DNA from: an uncultured Eubacteriales bacterium
Lineage (GTDB): Bacteria; Bacillota; Clostridia; Oscillospirales; Acutalibacteraceae
NCBI GenBank assembly: GCA_900321595.1
Contig: ONWP01000196.1
Coordinates: forward strand, 1-5,984
Length of the DNA: 5,984 bases
Reading direction: 5' to 3'
In this document: piece after piece, positions 1 through 5,814 of the stretch
Layout: each line of letters begins with the position of its first letter
How positions within the stretch are numbered: the stretch's first letter is position 1
The notes under the pieces: generated by a model
Told to the model about the DNA's origin: nothing
What the model saw: only the letters and a program-made list of their open reading frames with translations
Databases searched by the model: none
Program-made: the position numbers and the translations under genes

Positions 1-296
1 CCGGCCGGGAACAGATCCCGATGGGCGTATTCCGGCGGGACGAGGTCGAGCACCGTCGCGCCGCGGTCCCGCGTGGCGGAAACCACGCCGGCCGGCTTGT
101 TCAGCATCAGATACACGAAGGGCTGATAACTGACCCGCGCACCGGCGAGACAGACCGGATCCCGCTGCGGATCGATCTGCGTCCCCGCTTTTTTCACGGG
201 TTTACCGCCGACGGTGACGCCGCCGCCCCGGATCGCCGCGGAGGCTTCGCTGCGCGTCAGCCCCAGCTGCGATGACAGAAAAGCGTCCAGCCGCAT
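1..296 (-). CDS. rsuA: 16S rRNA pseudouridine synthase, RsuA type (3'-truncated by window edge)
   Basis: This reading frame gives 98 residues starting MRLDAFLSSQLGLTRSEA and runs off the left edge. Residues 1 to about 55 look like an S4 RNA-binding domain (MRLDAFL, SRSEA-like TRSEASAAIRGG, VTVGGKPVKKAGTQID). They are followed by the conserved entry to the catalytic domain, YLMLNKPAGVVSATRD (residues 62-77), and TVLDLVP (81-87). The window stops at LFPA, just before the expected GRLD motif with the catalytic aspartate, so catalysis cannot be verified here. RsuA enzymes make pseudouridine 516 in 16S rRNA; the N-terminus resembles RsuA more than RluB or RluE, but those remain possible. The ATG overlaps the uvrC stop codon by one base (TGATG). 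A ribosome binding site GGGGAGGG lies six bases upstream inside the end of uvrC, so the two genes are probably co-transcribed and translationally coupled. Confidence 0.88.
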   Translation of the reverse strand, partial: MRLDAFLSSQLGLTRSEASAAIRGGGVTVGGKPVKKAGTQIDPQRDPVCLAGARVSYQPFVYLMLNKPAGVVSATRDRGATVLDLVPPEYAHRDLFPA

Positions 297-2140
297 CACT
301 CGCCCTCCCCGTGATAAAACGCATAGACCTTGCGCGCCAGCTCCGGCCCGACGCCGGGCGCCTGCGCCAGCTCAGCCTCAGTCGCCTGTCTGACCTTATT
401 CACCGTGCCGAAGTGATCCAGCAGCGATTTCGCCTTCGCGCTGCCCACGCCCGGCACCTCGGTCAGCGTCAGATGCAGCATGGACTTTTTCTGTTTTTGC
501 CGGTGGTAGGCGATGCTGTAGCGGTGGACCTCCTCCTGCAGATTGCCCAGCAGCGTAAACGCCGTGCGGCGGTCGCTGACGGCGATCTCGCCGCCCCCTG
601 TCGCGATGGCGCGGGTGCGGTGCTTGGAGTCCTTCACCATGCCGAACAGCGGAATATCGCCGAGTCCCAGCGATTCCAGAACCGGCGCGACGGCGTTGAC
701 CTGTCCCTTGCCGCCGTCGAGCAGGATGAGATCCGGCTTGCGGGCAAAGCCCTCCGTCTCGCCCGCCTCCCGGCGCGTCAGGTACTCGTTGAACCGCCGG
801 GACAGCACCTCGGCCATGGAGCGGTAGTCGTCCTGCCCGGTGAAGCCCTTGACGGCAAAGCGGCGATAGGCGCTTTTGAGCGGCTTGCCCTCGAAGAAGA
901 CGACCATGCCGGCCACGTTGTCCTGCCCGTCGGTGTGGGAAATATCGTAGGATTCGATGTAATCGGGCAGCCTCGGCAGTCCCAGCAGCTCCTGCAGCTC
1001 CTGCAGCGCCTCCATCTCTCTGCCCTTGCGTCCCAGCCGCTGCGCCAGCTTCTCCGCCGCGTTGGCGCGGCACAGCTCCGCCAGCGCGCGGTTTTCGCCC
1101 CGTTCCGGCACGTAGACGCGCACGGGGCCGCCGCGGGTCTCCGCCAGCAGCTGCGTCAGCGCCTCCGCGTCCTCTACCTCGCCGTCCACGCAGACGTCAT
1201 GGGGGATGTTGCCGCGCATGGCGTAATAGTCGGCGATCATGCTGCCCCGCACGGCCGGCAGCTCGCCCACGTCCTCGCCGATGAACCATTCGCTGTCGGT
1301 CAGTCGGCCGTCGTCGAAGCGGAACACCGACAGGCAGAGCTTGTCCGCGGTCTCCGCCACGGCAAACACGTCCTGCCGCTTGATATGGTTGGAATAGACG
1401 GCCTGCTTCTCGCGGGTCTTGCTGATGCCCTTGATGGCGTCGCGCAGCGCGGCCGCCTTCTCAAACTCCAGATTTTCGCTGGCCTGCTCCATCTCCGCCT
1501 TCAGCTGACGGATCATCGCCTCGGAGCCGCCGCGGATGAGCCGCAGCGCGTTTTCCACAGCCGCGTTGTGCGCCTCCATGGTCGTTTTTCCGGCGCAGGG
1601 CGCCGCGCACAGGCCGATGTAGTAGTTCAGACAGGGTCTGGCGGAGCGGATATCCCGCGGAAAGACCTTCGCGCAGTTCGGCAGACGGAAGATGCGTCTG
1701 GCCTCGTCCACCGCCTTGTAGACGTTGTCAATGCTCATGTACGGCCCGATGTATTCGGCGCCGTCGTCGGCCTTCTGGTGCACGACGGACAGATTCTTCC
1801 AGGTGTCGCCGAGCACCTTGATATAGGTGTAGCCCTTGTCGTCCTTGAGCAGGATGTTGTATTTGGGCGTGTGCTGCTTGATGAGGCTGCACTCGAGCAC
1901 CAGCGCCTCGAACTCGCTGCCCACGAGGATATAGTCGAAGTCCGCCACATGCTCCACCATGCGGCGCACCTTGATCGGGTGCTTGTTCTGTGAGCCGAAA
2001 TACTGGCTGACCCGGTTTTTGAGCGCCTTCGCCTTGCCGATATAAATGATGTCGCCGGCGGCGTTCTTCATGATGTACACGCCCGGCGTCAGGGGCAGCC
2101 GCATGGCCTTTTCGCGCAGCCGCCGCAGTCGTTCATCCAT
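296..2140 (-). CDS. uvrC: UvrABC system protein C (excision nuclease subunit)
   Basis: A 614-residue protein, normal for UvrC. UvrC joins the UvrB-DNA complex and makes the 3' and then the 5' incision around bulky DNA damage. An N-terminal GIY-YIG nuclease domain covers about residues 15-97, with GVY (20-22), YIG (33-35), the expected catalytic Arg43, and a glutamate in FEALVLE followed by IKQHTPKYN. Four cysteines (156, 170, 178, 182) match the conserved cluster reported to hold an iron-sulfur centre in UvrC. A UVR domain that contacts UvrB lies at about 207-240 (LEFEKAAALRD). The RNase H-like 5' nuclease half has YDISHTDG (Asp399), LILLDGGKGQ (Asp475) and HRYSIAYHR (His539/His546). Two helix-hairpin-helix motifs, VPGVGSAKA and APGVGPELA, end the protein. 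The ATG at 2140 has GGGAGGTG upstream (2148-2155). No separate promoter is visible, so transcription probably comes by readthrough from ptsH. Confidence 0.98.
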   Translation of the reverse strand: MDERLRRLREKAMRLPLTPGVYIMKNAAGDIIYIGKAKALKNRVSQYFGSQNKHPIKVRRMVEHVADFDYILVGSEFEALVLECSLIKQHTPKYNILLKDDKGYTYIKVLGDTWKNLSVVHQKADDGAEYIGPYMSIDNVYKAVDEARRIFRLPNCAKVFPRDIRSARPCLNYYIGLCAAPCAGKTTMEAHNAAVENALRLIRGGSEAMIRQLKAEMEQASENLEFEKAAALRDAIKGISKTREKQAVYSNHIKRQDVFAVAETADKLCLSVFRFDDGRLTDSEWFIGEDVGELPAVRGSMIADYYAMRGNIPHDVCVDGEVEDAEALTQLLAETRGGPVRVYVPERGENRALAELCRANAAEKLAQRLGRKGREMEALQELQELLGLPRLPDYIESYDISHTDGQDNVAGMVVFFEGKPLKSAYRRFAVKGFTGQDDYRSMAEVLSRRFNEYLTRREAGETEGFARKPDLILLDGGKGQVNAVAPVLESLGLGDIPLFGMVKDSKHRTRAIATGGGEIAVSDRRTAFTLLGNLQEEVHRYSIAYHRQKQKKSMLHLTLTEVPGVGSAKAKSLLDHFGTVNKVRQATEAELAQAPGVGPELARKVYAFYHGEGE

Positions 2141-2170
2141 CTCGTCTCACCTCCCGTAAACAGCGCAAAT

Positions 2171-2194
2171 CGGCACACCTGAACGGGTGTGCCG
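2171..2194 (-). terminator. GC-rich hairpin between ptsH and uvrC, probable intrinsic terminator or attenuator
   Basis: CGGCACACC (2171-2179) and GGTGTGCCG (2186-2194) form a perfect 9-bp stem with a 6-base loop. It lies 23 bases after the ptsH stop codon and about 30 bases before the uvrC start. On the transcribed strand the stem is followed only by ATTTGCGCTGTTT, a poor T-tract, so termination is probably incomplete. This would let ptsH be made in excess while some transcripts continue into uvrC and rsuA. Confidence 0.6.
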
Positions 2195-2217
2195 GTCGGA
2201 TTGTTTGTGCGTTTGAA

Positions 2218-2481
2218 TTACTCCGCGAAGCCGGTCTCCACAAGCTTCGACAGCGCCGCGACAGCTTCCTGCTCGTCAACGCCGCCGGCGATGATCTTGA
2301 TCTGCGTGCCGCCCATGATCCCCAGAGAAAGGACGCCCAGCAGGCTCTTCGCGTTAGCTCTGCGCTCTTCCTTCTCGACCCAGATGGAAGACTTGAACTC
2401 GTTGGCCTTCTGAATGAAAAAGGTTGCGGGACGCGCGTGCAGTCCGACCTGATTCTCTACAACGACATCTTTAAAACACAT
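2218..2481 (-). CDS. ptsH: Phosphocarrier protein HPr
   Basis: An 87-residue protein of the usual HPr size. HPr is the small cytoplasmic phosphocarrier of the sugar phosphotransferase system: it takes phosphate from enzyme I on His15 and passes it to sugar-specific EIIA domains. The motif GLHARPA puts histidine exactly at position 15 when translation starts at the ATG at 2481. Serine falls exactly at position 46 (AKSLLGVLSLGIMGG), the site used by HPr kinase/phosphorylase in Firmicutes for catabolite control with CcpA, and this argues against a Crh paralogue, which lacks His15. An in-frame ATG at 2502 would add seven residues, but it lacks a good ribosome binding site and breaks the His15 register. 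The gene stands alone, with no ptsI beside it, behind its own strong promoter, and is followed by a hairpin. Confidence 0.96.
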   Translation of the reverse strand: MCFKDVVVENQVGLHARPATFFIQKANEFKSSIWVEKEERRANAKSLLGVLSLGIMGGTQIKIIAGGVDEQEAVAALSKLVETGFAE

Positions 2482-2491
2482 AAGGCGATTT

Positions 2492-2497
2492 CTCCCC
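2492..2497 (-). promoter_or_regulatory. Ribosome binding site that decides the ptsH start
   Basis: GGGGAG on the minus strand lies 10 bases upstream of the ATG at 2481. It lies downstream of the alternative ATG at 2502, so it can only serve the shorter start. This agrees with the His15/Ser46 numbering of HPr. Confidence 0.7.
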
Positions 2498-2524
2498 GTC
2501 ATTCATTTTCATATCTTCGCTAAC

Positions 2525-2552
2525 ATTATACCACATCTGTTATTTAGGTCAA
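2525..2552 (-). promoter_or_regulatory. Sigma-A-type promoter of ptsH
   Basis: On the minus strand a -35 box TTGACC (2547-2552) is separated by 16 bases from a perfect -10 box TATAAT (2525-2530). The -10 box is preceded by TGG, an extended -10 element. Initiation would be expected near 2518, leaving a leader of roughly 35 bases before the ptsH start. It is the best promoter in the window and fits a highly expressed gene such as ptsH. Confidence 0.85.
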
Positions 2553-2679
2553 TCGCAAAAAATCGGCGTTTTCGACAAACTTTTTAGATTCGGACGAAAT
2601 CCTAAAGCTTGCCTGTAAGGGGGAAAAAACTTTGTGGATTTTTACCATGTTTCCACTTTCATTTTGGGAAAAGAACACA

Positions 2680-2697
2680 AAAAATCGAAGGATTTTT
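2680..2697 (-). terminator. Weak AT-rich hairpin after trmD, possible terminator
   Basis: On the minus strand AAAAATC and GATTTTT form a 7-bp stem with a 4-base loop CTTC. It starts 20 bases after the trmD stop codon and is followed by further T-rich sequence (TGTGTTCTTTT). The stem is nearly all A-T, so it would be a weak terminator, but no better candidate lies between trmD and the ptsH promoter. Confidence 0.35.
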
Positions 2698-2716
2698 GAA
2701 CAATTTGACGAGAAAA

Positions 2717-3418
2717 TCAGTCATTTTGGCGTTTCAGCCATGCCTCGTAGAGGTCCGGCCTTTTCTCCTTTGTGCGTTTTAACGACTGTTCAAGCTTCCA
2801 TTTATCGATGTTCGCGTGGTGTCCGGAGAGCAGGACCTGCGGCACCTCCTGCCCCAGGAAGACCTGCGGCATGGAATACTGCGGATGCTCCAGCAGCCCG
2901 TCGTAATGGCTCTCGCGCTCCTTGGCCTCATCCGACGCCAGCACGCCCGGCAGCATCCGGGCGACAGCGTCCGCGAGCACCAGCGCCGGCAGCTCGCCGC
3001 CGGTGAGCACATAGTCGCCGATGGAGATCTCCTCGTCCACGATGGCGTCGAGCACGCGCTGATCCACGCCCTCATAGTGTCCGCACAGGATCGCGATATT
3101 GTCGAGCTGCGCCAGCTCCTTGACGCGCTGCTGGGTCAGCACGGCGCCCTGCGGGCTCATGAAGATGCAGTGCGGCCGCTTGCCCAGATCGCCGCAGAGC
3201 GCTTCATAGCAGTCGTAGATCGGCTGCGCCTGCATGACCATGCCGAACCCGCCGCCGTACGGACGGTCGTCGCACCTGCCGTGCTTGTCCAGCGTATAAT
3301 CCCGGATATAGCGGGAATAGATCTCCAGACAGCCCGCCTCCACGGCTCTGCCGATGATGCTCTCCGTATAGACTGTCCGGCACATATCCGGAAACAGCGT
3401 CATGATGTCGATTCTCAT
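2717..3418 (-). CDS. trmD: tRNA (guanine-N1)-methyltransferase TrmD
   Basis: A 233-residue SPOUT methyltransferase that uses S-adenosylmethionine to make m1G37 next to the anticodon of tRNAs reading CUN, CCN and CGG. The modification prevents +1 frameshifting, and the enzyme is normally essential. The N-terminus MRIDIMTLFP is typical. The knot that binds the cofactor is marked by DDRPYGGGFGMVM (50-62), FMSPQG (86-91), LCGHYEGVDQR (111-121) and SIGDYVLTGGELPA (132-145). Arg154 (AVARMLPGVL) and Asp173 (HYDGLLEHPQY) match the catalytic residues known from the family. The C-terminal tRNA-binding domain ends with HHANIDKWKLEQSLKRT. The ATG overlaps the rimM stop codon as ATGA, with AAGGGGA upstream in the end of rimM, so the two are translated together. 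In many Firmicutes rplS follows, but here ptsH does. Confidence 0.98.
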   Translation of the reverse strand: MRIDIMTLFPDMCRTVYTESIIGRAVEAGCLEIYSRYIRDYTLDKHGRCDDRPYGGGFGMVMQAQPIYDCYEALCGDLGKRPHCIFMSPQGAVLTQQRVKELAQLDNIAILCGHYEGVDQRVLDAIVDEEISIGDYVLTGGELPALVLADAVARMLPGVLASDEAKERESHYDGLLEHPQYSMPQVFLGQEVPQVLLSGHHANIDKWKLEQSLKRTKEKRPDLYEAWLKRQND

Positions 3419-3927
3419 GCGTCAAAGATCCCCTTCAGCGGCGTGATGCGCACGACGCCCGCCGCGACGTCCACGCCGCGCACCACGTCGTCGATGACCG
3501 GGAGAAGGTATTCCTTCCCCGCGGCGTCCGTCACCGTCCAGACGTCGTTGGCGCCGGTCGAAAAGACGTCCGTCAGCGTGCCGTACTGCACTTCGTCGTC
3601 ATCCGCGTCGATCACGCGGCAGCCGAGCAGATCCTGGATATACCAGCCGTCCACCGGCGGCGCGTCCTCCCGGTCGCACCAGAGCACCTGGCCGCGCAGC
3701 AGCTGGCCCTGCTCCGGCGTATCGACGCCCTCGAGCTTCAGGATCGCCACGCGCCCGTGCTCCCTGCAGGACTGCACCCGGACGGGGCGCGTTCCGTCGC
3801 CGCTCCGGTAAAGCGTCCGGAAGTGCTTCATAAACGCCACGTCGTCGCACCAGGGCTGTACGCGCACCTCGCCGCGCACGCCGTGGGTGGAGACGATCTG
3901 TCCCACCTCAAGATATCGTTTCTGCAT
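3415..3927 (-). CDS. rimM: Ribosome maturation factor RimM
   Basis: A 170-residue protein of normal length for RimM. RimM binds ribosomal protein S19 and helps the head of the 30S subunit and the 3' domain of 16S rRNA to fold. The N-terminal beta-barrel domain carries the signature VGQIVSTHGVRGEVRV (8-23) and continues to about residue 88. A PRC-barrel domain starts near residue 95 (YIQDLLGCRVID) and includes GTLTDVFSTGANDVW (116-130) and the terminal LLPVIDDVV...ITPLKGIFDA. The start is supported by GGAGGGGC at 3933-3940. The gene overlaps trmD by ATGA, the usual rimM-trmD pairing. Upstream it is separated from a coiled-coil gene by a short leader with two hairpins and no visible promoter, so expression probably depends on readthrough from the rsmD block. 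Confidence 0.97.
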   Translation of the reverse strand: MQKRYLEVGQIVSTHGVRGEVRVQPWCDDVAFMKHFRTLYRSGDGTRPVRVQSCREHGRVAILKLEGVDTPEQGQLLRGQVLWCDREDAPPVDGWYIQDLLGCRVIDADDDEVQYGTLTDVFSTGANDVWTVTDAAGKEYLLPVIDDVVRGVDVAAGVVRITPLKGIFDA

Positions 3928-3940
3928 ACTATGCCCCTCC

Positions 3941-3958
3941 CGGGATCTTCCGATCCCG
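3941..3958 (-). promoter_or_regulatory. Stem-loop touching the rimM ribosome binding site
   Basis: CGGGATC (3941-3947) and GATCCCG (3952-3958) form a perfect 7-bp stem. On the RNA strand the loop is GGAA, a stable GNRA tetraloop. The stem ends at the very base before the Shine-Dalgarno sequence GGAGGGG. No T-tract follows, so it is unlikely to be a terminator. A role in rimM translation or mRNA stability is inference. Confidence 0.5.
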
Positions 3959-3969
3959 ACAGACGAAAA

Positions 3970-3993
3970 CGCACCCTACCGCAGCAGGATGCG
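3970..3993 (-). terminator. Terminator-like hairpin between the coiled-coil gene and rimM
   Basis: On the minus strand CGCATCCT (3986-3993) pairs with AGGGTGCG (3970-3977) over 8 bp, one of them a G-T wobble, around an 8-base loop. It is followed directly by TTTTCGTCT. It begins 17 bases after the stop codon of the coiled-coil gene. The T-tract is only four long, so partial termination or attenuation ahead of rimM-trmD is as likely as full termination. Confidence 0.5.
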
Positions 3994-4010
3994 ATCCGCC
4001 GATGTGAAAG

Positions 4011-4673
4011 TCAGCCCTCTTCGTCATCAATGGGCTGCGCCGCGTAAATATCCTCCATCAGGTTGTGGTTGCGCATCCGGTTGATCATCTCGTCGGAATC
4101 CGCAATGGCTTCGGAGACGCGATGCATCACGCCGTCGAAGACCTCGCCGAACCCGTCGGCCGTCTGGTTCAGGAAGGTGTGCATGCCGTTCATGGTCTCC
4201 GCCACATACTGACGGGTGCTGCGCTGCAGGTCGTTGCACCACTTTTCAGTCTTGCTGATCAGCTTCGCGGCATCGCCCTGCGCCTGTGTGGTGATCTGAT
4301 CGGCCGTCTTCTTGGCGTCCGCGAGGATGGTATCGGCTTTGATGCGGGCGCCGCGAGTGATCTGATCCTGCTCGATCATTTCCTCCGCCTGCTTCTGCGC
4401 GTCCGCCACGATCGCGTCGGCGTTCTCCTGCGCCGTCTGCACCATGGTGTTGGCCTTCGTCTGCGCGTTCTGGATGATGCTCACGCGCTCTGTGGCAATG
4501 CGTCTGGCCTGCAGGATCTGATCCGGAATGGTCGTGCGCATTTCAAAAATCAGCGACGACAGCCGATCCAGATCCAGTTTCACATAACCGCGCATACCCG
4601 GCTTGGCTTCCGTAATGATCGCGTTCATGTCGTCAAGCATGGATTCATATCCGACCGCTTTGTTCTCTGCCAT
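4011..4673 (-). CDS. Conserved coiled-coil protein of unknown function (clostridial coaD-neighbour family)
   Basis: This 220-residue protein is predicted to be soluble: I see no signal peptide or membrane segment. After an N-terminal part with VKLDLDRLSSLIFEMRTTIPDQILQARRI (31-59), residues 70-135 form six consecutive 11-residue units beginning at 70, 81, 92, 103, 114 and 125. They are rich in alanine, as in AQENADAIVAD and AQKQAEEMIEQ. Such hendecads predict a long right-handed coiled coil like those of ATP synthase b or V-type ATPase stalk subunits. A helical C-terminal region follows and the tail is acidic (PIDDEEG). I recall similar proteins beside coaD in other Clostridia, often labelled ATPase or V-ATPase subunit H-like, but I see no Walker motif and would not assign that activity. 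A perfect AGGAGG eight bases before the ATG lies just after the coaD stop codon (22-base gap), so it is in the rsmD-coaD operon. Confidence 0.85.
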   Translation of the reverse strand: MAENKAVGYESMLDDMNAIITEAKPGMRGYVKLDLDRLSSLIFEMRTTIPDQILQARRIATERVSIIQNAQTKANTMVQTAQENADAIVADAQKQAEEMIEQDQITRGARIKADTILADAKKTADQITTQAQGDAAKLISKTEKWCNDLQRSTRQYVAETMNGMHTFLNQTADGFGEVFDGVMHRVSEAIADSDEMINRMRNHNLMEDIYAAQPIDDEEG

Positions 4674-4695
4674 ATATATAACCTCCTGTAAGAAT

Positions 4696-5196
4696 TCAGG
4701 TTTGTGATTCGATAATGCGTTTCAGTTTCTTTTCCACGAGAGACAGGATCGATTCCGGGACAAAGGTGCTCACATCGCCCCCGAAAAAGCTGACCTGCCG
4801 CACGGCGCTGGAGGAGAGGTACATGTATTCGCTGTTGGCGACCATGAACAGTGTCTCCACGTCCGGCGCGAGGTGCTTGTTGATCAGCGCCTGCTGAAAT
4901 TCGTCCTCAAAATCGGATACGGCGCGCAGTCCCTTGACCAGCGCGCACGCGCCGACCTGCGACGCGTAATCGGCGACGAGCCCGTCGCAGCGGTCGACCC
5001 TGACGTTGGGCAGATCCACGCAGCGGTGGATCAGGTCGATGCGCTCCTCCGGGGTGAACGAGCCGCCGCGCTTGAGCGGATTGAAGCAGACCAGAAGGAT
5101 CAGCTCGTCAAACATCTTCGACGCCCGGGTGATGATGTCGATGTGTCCGTTGGTGATGGGGTCAAAGCTGCCCGGATAAATGGCGATCCTGCTCAT
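4696..5196 (-). CDS. coaD: Phosphopantetheine adenylyltransferase (PPAT)
   Basis: A 166-residue enzyme of normal length. It catalyses the fourth step of coenzyme A synthesis, transferring AMP from ATP to 4'-phosphopantetheine to give dephospho-CoA and pyrophosphate, and works as a cytoplasmic hexamer. The nucleotidyltransferase signature is at the N-terminus: YPGSFDPITNGH (7-18), with Thr15 and His18 of the TxGH motif. Lys42 (NPLKRG), the ALVKGLRAVSDFEDE segment with Lys88 and Arg91, Asn106, and EYMYLSSSAVRQ (123-134) line the substrate sites. Lys88 stands where E. coli has Arg88, and the usual tyrosine of DFEYE is Asp98 here. The ATG overlaps the rsmD stop codon as ATGA, and GAGGAC lies eight bases upstream. 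The rsmD-coaD order is common in bacteria. Confidence 0.98.
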   Translation of the reverse strand: MSRIAIYPGSFDPITNGHIDIITRASKMFDELILLVCFNPLKRGGSFTPEERIDLIHRCVDLPNVRVDRCDGLVADYASQVGACALVKGLRAVSDFEDEFQQALINKHLAPDVETLFMVANSEYMYLSSSAVRQVSFFGGDVSTFVPESILSLVEKKLKRIIESQT

Positions 5197-5741
5197 GGCT
5201 GCGCGTCCTCGCTTCTGTAGATATAGAGCCGCGTCTTGGCATATTTCGTATTCTTTGCCAGCCGCAGCGCGCCGACCGTTTCCGGCAGGACTTCATCCCA
5301 CGCCGTCTCACAGACCACGACGCCGCCGGGCTCAAGCACATCCGGCACATAGGCGAGCGCCCGTTCGACGAGCCCCTTGCCGTAGGGCGGGTCGAGGAAC
5401 ACGACCCCGTATTTCTGCCGCGTCGTGCGCAGGAAGGAGACGGCCTCGGTGTTGGCGATGCCGGCTTTGTCCTCAAAGCCGCACAGCGCCAGATTCTTTT
5501 TGACCAGCTGACAGCTCACGCGGCTCAGGTCCACAAACTGCGCGAAGCGGGCGCCGCGGCTGATGGCCTCGATGCCCAGCTGCCCGGAACCGGCAAACAG
5601 ATCCAACACCTGCCGTCCCTCGACGTCAAACTGGATCGAACTGAATATGGCCTCCTTGACCTTGTCGGCGGTCGGCCGGACAGCCTCCCCGTCCGGAGAG
5701 ATCAGACGGCGTCCGCGGGCAAGCCCGGTGATCACTCTCAT
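5193..5741 (-). CDS. rsmD: 16S rRNA (guanine(966)-N(2))-methyltransferase RsmD
   Basis: A 182-residue class I methyltransferase of normal RsmD size. It uses S-adenosylmethionine to methylate N2 of G966 in 16S rRNA, near the P site of the 30S subunit. The N-terminus MRVITGLARGRRLISP and VRPTADKVKEAIFSSI (21-36) are the family signature. The cofactor loop is LDLFAGSGQLGIEAISRGA (47-65), VDLS (70-73) is the acidic end of the second strand, and FLDPPYGKG (115-123) is the catalytic (D/N)PPY motif. The start was chosen at the canonical MRVI. A rather distant GGGAGA lies 11 bases upstream. The gene is first after a good promoter and overlaps coaD by four bases. Confidence 0.97.
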   Translation of the reverse strand: MRVITGLARGRRLISPDGEAVRPTADKVKEAIFSSIQFDVEGRQVLDLFAGSGQLGIEAISRGARFAQFVDLSRVSCQLVKKNLALCGFEDKAGIANTEAVSFLRTTRQKYGVVFLDPPYGKGLVERALAYVPDVLEPGGVVVCETAWDEVLPETVGALRLAKNTKYAKTRLYIYRSEDAQP

Positions 5742-5777
5742 GCGGCAAACAGTCTCCCGTAATAGATACTCTTGTTT

Positions 5778-5806
5778 ATTATGCCATGATTCGACAGGAA
5801 AATCAA
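5778..5806 (-). promoter_or_regulatory. Sigma-A-type promoter of rsmD-coaD and following genes
   Basis: On the minus strand a -35 box TTGATT (5801-5806) is followed by a 17-base spacer and a -10 box CATAAT (5778-5783), preceded by TGG as in extended -10 promoters. Initiation near 5771 would leave a leader of about 30 bases before rsmD. The surrounding sequence is AT-rich compared with the genes on either side. Confidence 0.75.
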
Positions 5807-5814
5807 GTCATTTT

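Larger units (their letters stand above)
2503..2716. other. AT-rich intergenic region between trmD and ptsH
   Basis: This stretch of about 214 bases is strikingly AT-rich against its GC-rich surroundings. It holds the ptsH promoter and leader, an imperfect palindrome around TTCGGACGAA (2589-2598) upstream of the -35 box, a small GTGGA/TCCAC inverted repeat (2634-2638 with 2652-2656), and a weak hairpin just after trmD. I see no convincing small gene, tRNA or known riboswitch in it. Confidence 0.7.

Noticed and set aside
272..1993. Plus-strand open frame of 573 codons opposite uvrC
   Set aside because: It lies wholly antisense to a clear full-length uvrC, has a composition typical of a GC-rich shadow frame (rich in Arg, Leu, His, Gln, Ala) and shows no recognisable domain.
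2218..2502. Longer 94-residue version of HPr starting at 2502
   Set aside because: The start at 2481 has a GGGGAG ribosome binding site and places histidine at 15 and serine at 46, as in other HPr proteins. The longer form would leave only about a 16-base leader after the predicted transcription start.
2634..2656. GTGGA/TCCAC inverted repeat followed on the minus strand by a run of six T
   Set aside because: The stem is only 5 bp with a 13-base loop and four bases separate it from the T-run, so it is too weak to call as a terminator.
2816..3811. Plus-strand open frame of 331 codons opposite trmD and rimM
   Set aside because: It spans two well-supported minus-strand genes, including their overlap, and its translation has no family signature.
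4065..4691. Plus-strand open frame of 208 codons opposite the coiled-coil gene
   Set aside because: The minus-strand frame has a perfect ribosome binding site, regular 11-residue repeats and operon spacing. The plus-strand frame has none of these and reads as a shadow.
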